A stretch of 64,000 nucleotides of DNA, taken from the NCBI GenBank assembly GCA_958296095.1, contig OY282434.1, positions 1,518,001-1,582,000 on the forward strand. Reading direction: 5' to 3'. The position numbers and the translations under genes are program-made. The stretch's first letter is position 1; each line of letters opens with the position of its first letter. The notes under the pieces are model-generated. The model was given only the letters and a program-made list of their open reading frames with translations, made no database searches and was not told the DNA's origin. Shown piece after piece: positions 43,601-50,936 of the stretch. Source of the DNA: an uncultured Oligoflexales bacterium (GTDB lineage: Bacteria; Bdellovibrionota_B; Oligoflexia; Oligoflexales; JAPPIL01).

Positions 43601-43970
43601 ACTGCGGGCTGTTGGGTGCGGCGTATTTACGTGCGAGCATGAAGATGGCTTCATCGTAGAAAGCCTGTGCGCTCTCCTTAGTGTCAAAGTAGCCGTGTTG
43701 TTCACCCCAATGTCGCCAGCACCCTGCGAGGCGGTGGAACACTTGCCGTGCGTCCGTTTCCGCCCCGTGTTCAGGCACGCCACGTCGCCGAAAATATTTC
43801 TGCGCCAAAATATCGGAGGCAACATTACTCCAGTCCTTTGGCACGGTGACCGCCAACACTGCACTCGCAGCACTACCGTTGGAGTTCTTCAACTCCGACT
43901 GGCGCTGCTCAAATTCCAGCCCCTCGTAAGGGCTGGTCTTGTTAGCGGTGAAAAGGCGGCTCACCCTCAT
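40683..43970 (-). CDS. nrdJ: Adenosylcobalamin-dependent (class II) ribonucleotide reductase
   Basis: A 1095-residue class II RNR that reduces ribonucleotides without oxygen or an iron cofactor, using coenzyme B12. The N-terminus [20 protein letters not shown] is the usual opening of this subfamily. The barrel carries [20 protein letters not shown] (substrate-binding Cys region). The TSCPD-type C-terminal domain is seen around [16 protein letters not shown]. The last 40 residues hold paired cysteines ([20 protein letters not shown]), a zinc or redox-shuttling tail. Residues KNSNG replace the KNPDG found in the nearby broken copy, where the family normally has NPDG. I saw no cobalamin riboswitch directly upstream. 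Confidence 0.97.
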   Translation of the reverse strand: [1095 protein letters not shown]

Positions 43971-44106
43971 CGGCCCGCCCTCATCGGCGAGCCAATATGT
44001 CGGTGTTGGGCAGCGGGTGTACGTCGCCGAACAGGGCGTTTAAGAAGGATGGCGAGGCTAGTGAGCTTAAGAAGGATGGCAAGGCTAGGGAGCGAACGAA
44101 CGCGGC

Positions 44107-44182
44107 CAGCACTGCACTCGCACCACTACCGTCGGGGTTCTTCAACCCCGACTGGCGCTGCTCAAATTCCAGCCCCTCGTAG
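44107..44182 (-). pseudogene. Broken copy of the nrdJ 5' coding region (copy 1)
   Basis: Closely matches 43856-43931 inside nrdJ and encodes [20 protein letters not shown], then ASAVLA. It sits in an 84-codon ORF (43981-44235) whose other parts are unrelated, including a doubled 22-24 bp segment at about 44042-44090. It differs from the gene copy at paired positions that keep the hairpin GGGGTT-CTTC-AACCCC (gene copy GGAGTT-CTTC-AACTCC). Confidence 0.8.
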
Positions 44183-44228
44183 ACTAACGCGAACACCATC
44201 AGCAACACGCACCACACCTGATTGTCTC

Positions 44229-44278
44229 CGCTCAAATTCTAGCCCCTCGTAAGGGCTGGTCTTGTTAGCGGTGAAAAG
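44229..44278 (-). pseudogene. Broken copy of the nrdJ 5' coding region (copy 2)
   Basis: Repeats about 50 bp of nrdJ, encoding [16 protein letters not shown]. It follows a possible start (atgagtgtg on the minus strand near 44310) but loses the frame after GLEF. Together with copy 1 and the gene, the nrdJ 5' end is present three times within 460 bp. Confidence 0.75.
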
Positions 44279-44426
44279 CCGACCTACACTACACTGCCCC
44301 ACACTCATCGGTAAGCCGACAAGAGAGATGAAAAGTCAAGCAAGCGAACGCGGTCAATATCAGACAATTCCAGAATTTATTTTTAGCCCCCACGCGCCTC
44401 AAAATACGGCGCAAGACTATCCATCA

Positions 44427-44551
44427 TAACAATAAATCTACTAGGTAACCACATTTTTTTTAGCGACAAGGACACCACGCTCGCATCGCAGTCACAATGC
44501 AAAGCTCTCCCTCGTAACAATAAATCTACTAGGTCGGCAACCAGATTTTTT
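44427..44551. repeat. Direct repeat of about 35 bp, two copies
   Basis: TAACAATAAATCTACTAGGT followed by AACCA and a T-run occurs at 44427-44459 and 44515-44551, 88 bp apart. The surrounding 44300-44630 holds no gene I can support. Confidence 0.8.
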
Positions 44552-44631
44552 TGGGCGAAGCGTGTCCTCATATCTGCTCAGGGCGATATTTTTTTTACGA
44601 ACCTATAAGCTTAGCGAGGCAAAATTTCTCA

Positions 44632-45282
44632 TCAAGCCTTTATCTGACCAGCGATGACTCCGACGATAACGACCAACCACCAGCCGATAGTAGCGAGGCA
44701 ACTGGCTAAGCCCCAAGTCCGCAAGGAAATACGACGACGTTTTCGCACAGCTATTCGCAGGATAATCGCGGTCGCCAGTGGTATAGCCAAGGGGAAGGCC
44801 AAACCGATTGTCAATGGAAAAACTGCAACTCCGAGGGCCAAGCCAGCTCCTATCGAGCCGAGCGATAAGCCCGGATCATTTGCCGAAGCGAAGATGAACC
44901 TGTGGTAACCAAGCTCGGAAATTCCATAAACAGATAGACCTAGCATACCGACGGTGAACGACAGAGCGAGACAGCTGAGCGCCGCGGCAGTCGGCAGGCT
45001 TAGCAAGCGTCGTCGTGTTTGCCGATGGCAGAGTGCATAGAGACCGACACCGAGATTGGCAACGACTGTGTTGGCAACGATAGGAGCTACTGCGATTGTC
45101 AGCAGAAACTCGAAGTTATCATGAAAATTATTTGCGTTCGGCAATCTCCAGCTCCAGATACCGAACACCACCGCGGCAATGACTACAAACAGGACGACCC
45201 ACGAAGCAAGCGCCCAAACCCAGCACTTGCACCAAGCCGACGACTCACCGCGCTTTTCGCCATCAAGAGGGGAGGAAACCAT
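44632..45282 (-). CDS. Predicted inner membrane protein of unknown function
   Basis: A 216-residue protein with about six membrane helices: WVWALASWVVLFVVIAAVVF, FLLTIAVAPIVANTVVANLG, ALSCLALSFTVGMLGLSVYG, then GLALGVAVFPLTIGLAFPLA and a last one, LATIGWWLVVIVGVIAG. A basic loop (RKRRRISLR) precedes the final helix. No motif ties it to a transporter or enzyme family. It stands alone between nrdJ debris and repeat block C. Confidence 0.65.
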   Translation of the reverse strand: MVSSPLDGEKRGESSAWCKCWVWALASWVVLFVVIAAVVFGIWSWRLPNANNFHDNFEFLLTIAVAPIVANTVVANLGVGLYALCHRQTRRRLLSLPTAAALSCLALSFTVGMLGLSVYGISELGYHRFIFASANDPGLSLGSIGAGLALGVAVFPLTIGLAFPLAIPLATAIILRIAVRKRRRISLRTWGLASCLATIGWWLVVIVGVIAGQIKA

Positions 45283-45319
45283 ACTGCTGAGTATAGCCTA
45301 GTCACCTAGCAACCTAAAC

Positions 45320-45476
45320 TTCTTTTGCCGCTTGCTAGCTCATCGCTGCGCGATGCTTTTTGTCCCGCTCGCTTCCTAGCTCGCCCCTTGCGCTCAGACC
45401 TCTCGGCGGTTGCGTTCAGGCTTGCCCTCAGGCCTCCCTGCCTGTCCTCAGGCTTCTCGCGGTTGCGTGCAAATGA
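45320..45476 (-). repeat. Mosaic repeat block C (module 2 only)
   Basis: Minus-strand module 2: CGCTCGCTTCCTAGCTCG, then phrases CTCTCGGCGGTTGCG, TTCAGGCTTGCCCTCAGG and CCTCCCTGCC. No hairpin element is present here. Confidence 0.8.
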
Positions 45477-45536
45477 TGGATGCCTAGCCTATGCCTGAAA
45501 AAACCCGATATGGGCGTTGCTTAGGTGCGGGCGTGA

Positions 45537-45887
45537 TCAGCAATCAGGGGTGACGTTGTATCGAGTCTTGGCGGCTACCCACATCGCGCCAGTGTAGATG
45601 TCTATTGGCAGAAAATAGGGGAAAAGAAAGGTGACTAAAAACCAGCCGCTGATTCTGCGCTCAAGCACGGCGATGGCGACATCACAGCCTCGCTTCCGGC
45701 CCTCGAAGAATTGGTATCGGCGTTGGTTGATCATGGTTTGGGTTGATCGGCCGTGCTTTTGCAGCCTGCGCCCGCTGGCGAAGTAGGTGACACCTTTCTC
45801 ATCGGCATCGAGCGTCACGGGGATGTAAGCCTTCTCCATGATTGTTGCACAGCTTGTCAACAACAACAAACTGGTAGCTCTGAACAT
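45537..45887 (-). CDS. Small lipoprotein, second gene of a coupled pair
   Basis: A 116-residue protein with N-terminus MFRATSLLLLTSC (lipobox LTSC) followed by ATIMEKAYIPVTLDAD, a pattern seen in small PEGA-like envelope lipoproteins. A hydrophobic stretch (WFLVTFLFPYFLPIDI) near residue 85 may be a membrane segment. Its ATG directly follows the TAA of the gene at 45888, so the two are translationally coupled. Confidence 0.7.
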   Translation of the reverse strand: MFRATSLLLLTSCATIMEKAYIPVTLDADEKGVTYFASGRRLQKHGRSTQTMINQRRYQFFEGRKRGCDVAIAVLERRISGWFLVTFLFPYFLPIDIYTGAMWVAAKTRYNVTPDC

Positions 45888-46046
45888 TTAGGTGCACTTC
45901 TCGATAACATCCTTCGGGCTGCACAGCTTTAGTTTACGATCCTTGCTGATCTTCCAGCCGTCAGACTCATTACAGTCTGGGTAAATATACGGCGGCTCAG
46001 CTCGATAGCCCGACGTACCAAATAACGCGAATATCAGGTTTCGCAT
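45888..46046 (-). CDS. 52-residue exported peptide, first gene of a coupled pair
   Basis: The ATG at 46046 opens MRNLIFALFGTSGYRAEPPY and the frame ends ...KCT at the TAA (45888-45890) that touches the next ATG. It has a short hydrophobic N-terminus and three cysteines, one in YPDCNESDGW and two near the end (LKLCSPKD, EKCT). This fits a small periplasmic peptide with a disulfide. I infer that it is real from the perfect stop-start junction and the coding-like composition; its function is unknown. Confidence 0.6.
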   Translation of the reverse strand: MRNLIFALFGTSGYRAEPPYIYPDCNESDGWKISKDRKLKLCSPKDVIEKCT

Positions 46047-46174
46047 ATCTACCTAACCAGACAAGAGTTTTAGCCGTAAAATCCTATTTTACCAAAATAT
46101 ACATTGAAAAATCACAGATATTACTTGGAATTAAATACATAACGGTAAATATTCCTGCTTTTCATGGGGTCACT

Positions 46175-46384
46175 ACAGCTGCGTGGTACCCATCGGCATT
46201 GTTGCCACCAAACTTTAAATAATTTCCTAGTTCCGCTGCGGCGGGCAGCGCTAAGGGAGTTAGCGATCGCCGCGTTGCAGTTCACCTCACGTAACCGCGG
46301 TCTTGTCTTTAGCGTTGCCGGACAGGGCTCGAGGATGGAGTTTTTCCCTAATTTTGCAGCTCCATCACCCAATCCCTGCATGTC
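46175..46384 (-). ncRNA. Structured non-coding region, candidate RNA
   Basis: About 210 bp directly after tpiA without a convincing reading frame. It contains a series of perfect inverted repeats: GATGGAG/CTCCATC (46334-46366), CCGCG/CGCGG (46270-46300), CGCTAA/TTAGCG (46249-46265) and CGCTGC/GCAGCG (46234-46250). The last two share bases and would be alternatives. No tRNA, tmRNA, SRP or RNase P pattern fits. The strand is guessed from the neighbouring genes. Confidence 0.35.
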
Positions 46385-47068
46385 CTAAACTGAATTGATA
46401 ATGTCAACAAACTGCGCGGCTTGCAGTGCCGCCCCGCCGACCAGCACGCCATCTACCGCGGGTAAGGCCATCAATGCCGCCGCGTTGTCGAGCTTGACAC
46501 TGCCACCATAGAGCACGGTTAACTGGGAATTTTCGTCTTGGGCACACTCCTTGAGGTAGTGGTGCACCTCCTGCACCTGGGCCGTGCTCGCCGTTTTGCC
46601 GCTGCCAATTGCCCACACGGGTTCGTAAGCAACGCACAAGGACACACCTGGCACATGTTGCAGAACGCTGACTAGCTGCTGTCGCAAGACTGCTCGTGTT
46701 TCGCCGCGTGCCCGCTGTGCATCTGATTCGCCCACGCATAGAACGGCTAGCAGGCCTGCTTGTTGGCAGGCTTGCACCTTACGAGCCACAATGGCATTGG
46801 TTTCACCCCACTGTGTCCGGCGTTCGCTGTGTCCGACAATCGCCCCCCGCACGCCTGCATCGGCAAGCAGAGGCGCGGACACTTCGCCTGTGAACGCACC
46901 CTCAGGCGCATGATGAACGTTCTGTGCCAGCACCCCGATACCATATTCCTTGGCGGTGGTGACAGTCTCCACCAAGAGCGGGAACGGTGGCGCAATGTAG
47001 ACCTCTACGCCGCTGAGTTTTGCTGGCGACAGTGCGCTGCGCTGCGGCTTTTTTGTATCGCTCGCTTC
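46385..47068 (-). pseudogene. tpiA: Triosephosphate isomerase lacking its N-terminus
   Basis: The frame is a normal TPI from SGVEVYIAPPFPLL onward, with AQNVH, GHSERR (the electrophilic His) and YEPVWAIGSGKT (the catalytic Glu), ending in GVLVGGAALQ...FVDIINSV. The first 35-40 residues of the family, including the NWKMN segment with the essential Asn and Lys, are missing. In their place the frame enters repeat module 2 (from about 47030) and meets a stop at 47069-47071. The only start inside the remainder is a GTG (46975). Without the lysine the product should be inactive. The insertion looks recent, because the rest of the gene is undamaged. Confidence 0.85.
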
Positions 47069-47935
47069 CTAGCTCGCTGCTTGTTCTCAGATCTCCCTGT
47101 ATTGCGTTCAGGCTTGCCTACCGAGAGTTCCATGAACGGCACGGCGAGACCGTGCGAAAACTCGCACCACAAATATTGCCATGTTGCCGTCAGATTATGC
47201 TTTTAGATAAAAGTATGTGCCTATACCAGCTCAGGGCGAGTTTCTCGCTGATCGGCTTTTTTGCCGCTTGCTAGCTCCACTGCGCCATGCCCAGCTGCGC
47301 TGCGACTCTTTGTAACGCTCGCTTCCTAGCTCGCCCCTTACGCTCAGGCCTCTTGCTATCGCGTTCAAGTTTGCCTGCTAGCCTCTCTGCTTGCCATCAG
47401 GTCTCTCGCGGTTGCCCACACCTCTTGCTTACCGAGGGCTTTATGAACGGCACGGCGAGATCGTACGAAAACTCGACCACGAATGTTGCCATATTGCCAT
47501 CAGATTATTTTTTTGCACAAGGCACGTGCCACATCTACTTCAGGGAAGAGTTTCTCGGTAGGTCTGCGCCGTGCCAAGATAACGGAGACTTGTGCCAAGA
47601 TAACGGAGGCATGCACGACTCTTTGTAACGCTCGCTGCGCTCGCTTCGCCTGCTTCCTTGCCGCTTCCTAGCTCCCCGCTCGCTCCTTGTTCTCAGACCT
47701 CCTCGCGATTGCATTCAGGTTATTTTTTTGCATAAGGCATGTGCTTATACATATTCGTGGGGAGTTTCTCGGTAGGGCTGCGCCGTGCCAAGATAACGGA
47801 GGTGCGGGCTAATACAACGGCGGCTTGTGCCAAGACAACGGATGTTTGGGCTAAGCATTGGCTAGCTCCGCTTGGGTTTGCCTCAGAACCCCTTGCTTGC
47901 CCACCGAGAGCTGCCTGCATGCCGTGCGCGGCATC
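47030..47935 (-). repeat. Mosaic repeat block D
   Basis: The largest block, mostly in minus orientation. It has module 2 strings at its left end (against tpiA), a truncated hairpin element at 47138-47251, a complete one at 47449-47575, more module 2 at about 47630-47720 and a half element up to about 47795. The doubled phrase CCAAGATAACGGAG belongs to the standard flank. No supported gene lies in the 900 bp. Confidence 0.85.
47449..47575 (-). repeat. Hairpin (MITE-like) element, complete copy in block D
   Basis: 127 bp with ends GGCACGGC and GCCGTGCC. The arms GAGATCGTACGAAAACTCG and GAGTTTCTCGGTAGGTCT are near-complementary. Same length as the copy at 56058-56184. Confidence 0.75.
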
Positions 47936-47990
47936 GTCCAAAGCAAGCTATAACCCACTGATATTTTTAGAACTTAAAAAAAAGCTAATG

Positions 47991-48003
47991 GCAAAAAAAA
48001 ACG
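47991..48003 (+). promoter_or_regulatory. A-tract promoter-like motif (copy 2)
   Basis: GCA(9)CG preceded by CTAATG and followed by CCGAACTG. It ends 63 nt before the pilin start codon. Ten bases further on is CATATAGAG, which also follows copy 1. Confidence 0.45.
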
Positions 48004-48066
48004 CCGAACTGCCATATAGAGACATGTGCTTAGTGAGTTACGCCAATTTTAACTGAGGGTAGTAGG

Positions 48067-48729
48067 ATGAGTGCCAAAGAAATATTAAAGGGCAAGCTGT
48101 TGGGGTTCTCGCTGCTGGAGCTGATGGTCGTGGTTGCTATTCTCGGAGTATTGGCAACGGTGGCAGTGCCGCGTTTTAATATCTTTAGAGCGCGGTCGCG
48201 GCAGGCCGAAGCGAAGAGCAGTCTGGGGGTTATCTTCACCTTGCAGGAGTCGTTCGCCATCGATCATGAGAGGTATTATGATGGTGATGAAACCAAGTGG
48301 GGTGGGGTGGCCATGAATAAAAATGGGACTCGCTACGGCTATGGGGGATCGGGAAATAGTGGGTGCGTAGCTGGCAGATCGAAAAATAAGCTGGGCTTCA
48401 GACTGGCAAATTGTGAGAAGGCGCGCTACGGCTACTTCATAAACGGTGCTGGAGAGGATGGTTTTTTGGCCATCGCCTACGGCGCGTCGGATACTCCTGG
48501 CGATAAGCGCATCTTTCCTGGTTGTGAAGGCACGGATGCTTCGCATAAGCCGGAGCCGACCACCAGGCCGGCAAGTGCGGTATCAAGCCTGGTTGCATGC
48601 TCAGCAGCTAACGCCGACGGCTACGCTGCCAATAAAATAGAGTCTCAGTTTGAATCAGGCGATGCCTGGTGTACAGACGAGGCTCGCAACGTCTACAATT
48701 ATCGAGACATAGTCGAGGATTGCGAGTAG
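48067..48729 (+). CDS. Type IV pilin-like protein
   Basis: A 220-residue prepilin. The leader MSAKEILKGKLLG is followed by FSLLELMVVVAILGVLATV, the processing site Gly-Phe with Glu5 and the hydrophobic N-terminal helix that forms the pilus core. The globular part is rich in Gly and Asp and has six cysteines, one pair near the C-terminus (DAWCTDEARN...VEDCE). It is longer than a typical PilA (about 150), so a major or large minor pilin, or a type II secretion pseudopilin, are all possible. No assembly genes lie nearby. A small gene follows 14 bp downstream. Confidence 0.85.
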   Translation: MSAKEILKGKLLGFSLLELMVVVAILGVLATVAVPRFNIFRARSRQAEAKSSLGVIFTLQESFAIDHERYYDGDETKWGGVAMNKNGTRYGYGGSGNSGCVAGRSKNKLGFRLANCEKARYGYFINGAGEDGFLAIAYGASDTPGDKRIFPGCEGTDASHKPEPTTRPASAVSSLVACSAANADGYAANKIESQFESGDAWCTDEARNVYNYRDIVEDCE

Positions 48730-48743
48730 AGGGGGGGTAACGT

Positions 48744-49031
48744 ATGCGCTGGATGGGGAAAAGCCTCCTCGTGGCGTGTCTCAGCTGGATCACGTACTTT
48801 GCCGTGCCCGGCCCGCGGCAAGTTTATGACTTTGTCTTTGGCTCCAGCTTGCACAACCCCCAGTATCTGTTCGCCAGCAGTCATAGAGAGGTCTGCCGCC
48901 GCGTGCGAAGAGTGGTGGAGCATGGCAAGGTTAACATTTATGTGGAAAACTTATCTACCCACAGACTGCACATCTCGCTCACCCAGCACCAGATACGAGC
49001 ACTAGTGATTGTCTGTGCCACAAATCCATAA
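48744..49031 (+). CDS. Small protein encoded after the pilin
   Basis: A 95-residue protein with ATG 14 bp after the pilin stop and a GGGGGG-type ribosome binding site in between. A single N-terminal hydrophobic segment (SLLVACLSWITYFAVPG) suggests a membrane anchor or signal. The rest is basic and His-rich, with no recognised domain. Cotranscription with the pilin suggests a related role. Confidence 0.55.
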   Translation: MRWMGKSLLVACLSWITYFAVPGPRQVYDFVFGSSLHNPQYLFASSHREVCRRVRRVVEHGKVNIYVENLSTHRLHISLTQHQIRALVIVCATNP

Positions 49032-49089
49032 CTTTTTGGTCCAATAATTACAGAGGGCGGTTTAGGCACGCAAGTCGGGGGCACTGCTA

Positions 49090-49245
49090 GCGCCGTGGCG
49101 CGCTACGCGCTACGCGGCTTTTTTGTAACGCTCGCTTCCTAGCTCGCTGCTTGCGCTCTGATCTCCCTGTATTGCGTTCAGGCTTGCCCTCAGGCCTACC
49201 TGCCCTCAGACCTCCCTGTATTGCGTTCAAGCTTGCCCTCAGGCC
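49090..49245 (-). repeat. Mosaic repeat block E, left part
   Basis: Module 2 text (GCTACGCGGC, TTTTTTGTAACGCTCGC, TTCCTAGCTCGC) and linker phrases. The IS element at 49246 interrupts it, and it continues at 50451. Confidence 0.8.
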
Positions 49246-50450
49246 GACGTTGTTGCATAACTAGTGATTTGCTACAATTGGGGTTGTTTTCTACGCACTG
49301 GCAACATTCAAACTAATATTTTATGCCGCGAGAATTGTTCTCGGTATCCCCAGTGATGTCAGTTTGTTAAGTATGAACACCATTATTTTTGCTTCTGTCA
49401 CCATATTTTCGTGTATTCTTGACCTAAATCTACCGCCGAAGCACGCCTTTATTCTATACATCTGGCATTCGACCAAGCTTCTTTGATGATAGCGGCTACG
49501 TTCTTTCCACCCAGACCTGCCGTATTCATGCACTTGCCGTAAAATATCGTTACGCTGTTTTAGCCCCGGATTTTCCCTAACCATCTTCGGATTTGCCAAT
49601 CGTAGATCCAACCTAGGATCGATTACGGCAGTGCCTCCCTTCTGGTGAATCAAGTTGAAGCACTCCTTGGATACATAAGCTTTGTCAGCATAAACCTTGC
49701 CGATGTCCCCCTTTTCCATAGTTGCCATCATATCAACAAAGGCTTGACCATCTCCCTTTTTGCAGGTGCTAAGATCCATTGCAACAATCTGAAAATTGTC
49801 GGTGCGCATCGCTATATGTAGCATTCGCCAATCTCTAACGTTGAGACGGTCGTTAGGTTTTGTTTTCCATTCACCACGCCCACGTATCTTGATCCCGGTT
49901 GAATCAAATACCAGATCGATTGGCATACCGATGTGCTCGTTGACGGTGGTTTCAAATTCCACAGACAAAGCCTTCATTCGCCTGTGGAGGGTGGTGTAAT
50001 TCGGCACGGGTAAATCAACTCCCATCTCTTGGAACAGCGATTTGGTGAGACCTTCCGTTCGACGAAGGGTGAGATTGAGCAACGTGCGCAACGTTAATAC
50101 CAACTTTATGGCTTCGTCGCTGTAGGTCGCAGGGCGACCGTTTTTGCCCCTCGTCGTCGCTCGCCACGAATCCAGCACTTTTTGCGTGACGAAAACCCGT
50201 AGGTCGCCACGGTCAACAAGAGCCTTGTTGTAAGCACTCCAGTGCGAGACCTTTTGCTGTTCCTGGGCATTTGGTGCGACAATGTCACTCATGGCTGGTC
50301 TCCGTATTTTTTGTTTCTTCTGATTCTGGAGATAACACGGACAGCCACATATCTCTATATCTAACTGTAATAGCTCTTAAATTTATTGCTGGTTGGTGTA
50401 AACACGCATTGAGAAATTAAGGTCAGGGACGGGGGTTATGCAACAACGTC
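49246..50450 (-). mobile_element. Complete IS5-family (IS903-group) insertion sequence
   Basis: A 1205-bp element. The perfect 16-bp terminal inverted repeats are GACGTTGTTGCATAAC (49246-49261) and its complement (50435-50450). A 9-bp target duplication CCTCAGGCC flanks it at 49237-49245 and 50451-50459, the size made by the IS903 group. One transposase gene fills the element. Everything looks intact, so it is probably active or recent; it landed inside a mosaic repeat block. Confidence 0.95.
49321..50292 (-). CDS. IS5-family transposase
   Basis: A 323-residue DDE transposase. The catalytic triad is visible as Asp (DLVFDSTGIKI), Asp (GKVYADKAYVS) and Glu (RSLVECQMYRIKACFG); the C-terminal Y-(2)-R-(3)-E-like spacing fits IS5/IS903. 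The N-terminal region DEAIKLVLTLRTLLNL is the usual helical domain. It is uninterrupted and of normal length. Confidence 0.95.
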   Translation of the reverse strand: MSDIVAPNAQEQQKVSHWSAYNKALVDRGDLRVFVTQKVLDSWRATTRGKNGRPATYSDEAIKLVLTLRTLLNLTLRRTEGLTKSLFQEMGVDLPVPNYTTLHRRMKALSVEFETTVNEHIGMPIDLVFDSTGIKIRGRGEWKTKPNDRLNVRDWRMLHIAMRTDNFQIVAMDLSTCKKGDGQAFVDMMATMEKGDIGKVYADKAYVSKECFNLIHQKGGTAVIDPRLDLRLANPKMVRENPGLKQRNDILRQVHEYGRSGWKERSRYHQRSLVECQMYRIKACFGGRFRSRIHENMVTEAKIMVFILNKLTSLGIPRTILAA

Positions 50451-50880
50451 CCTCAGGCCCCCCTGCTCGTCCTCAGACCTCTCGTTATTGCGTTCAAGCT
50501 TGCCTACCGAAAGCTCCATGAACGGCGCGGCGGTAAGCGGCTCTTCGTAACGCTCGCTTCCTAGCTCGCTCCTTGTTCTCAGACCTCTCGCGATTGCATT
50601 CAGGTTATTTTTTTGCATAAGGCATGTGCTTATACATATTCGTGGGGAGTTTCTCGGTAGGTCTGTGCCGTGCCCAGCTGCGCTGCGACTTTTTGTCCCG
50701 CTCGCTGCGCTCGCTTCGCCTGCTTCCTTGCCGCTTCCTAGCTCCCCGCTCGCTCCTTGCGCTCAGACCTCTCGTTATTGCGTTCAGGCTTGTTATCAGG
50801 CCCCTCTGCCTGCCAAGATAACGGAGGTACGGGCTAAGGTGGCTAGCTCCGCTCTCTGCTTGCCCTCAAGCCTCTCGGCA
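50451..50880 (-). repeat. Mosaic repeat block E, right part
   Basis: Continues the block interrupted by the IS. It holds module 2 strings, a half hairpin element (about 50605-50675, ending GTGCCGTGCCC) and a long CTCGCTGCGCTCGCTTCGCC stretch. It ends about 55 bp before the octaheme cytochrome gene. Confidence 0.8.
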
Positions 50881-50936
50881 GTTGACACGTCGCGGTTTTT
50901 TGTCTACGATGCCGCGCTCTGTCCCATTTTGATCGA

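Noticed and set aside
44383-44571. Minus-strand ORF of 62 codons downstream of the nrdJ fragments
   Set aside because: It spans a 35-bp direct repeat and lacks a ribosome binding site.
46280-46384. Cobalamin riboswitch upstream of the small gene pair at 45537-46046
   Set aside because: Only scattered words match; the P3-P6 arrangement and the CAGGAGACCTGCC-like end are absent, and the genes behind it have no B12 link.
46121-46388. ORFs on both strands over the structured region behind tpiA
   Set aside because: Neither has a ribosome binding site or protein-like pattern; stems explain the base composition better.
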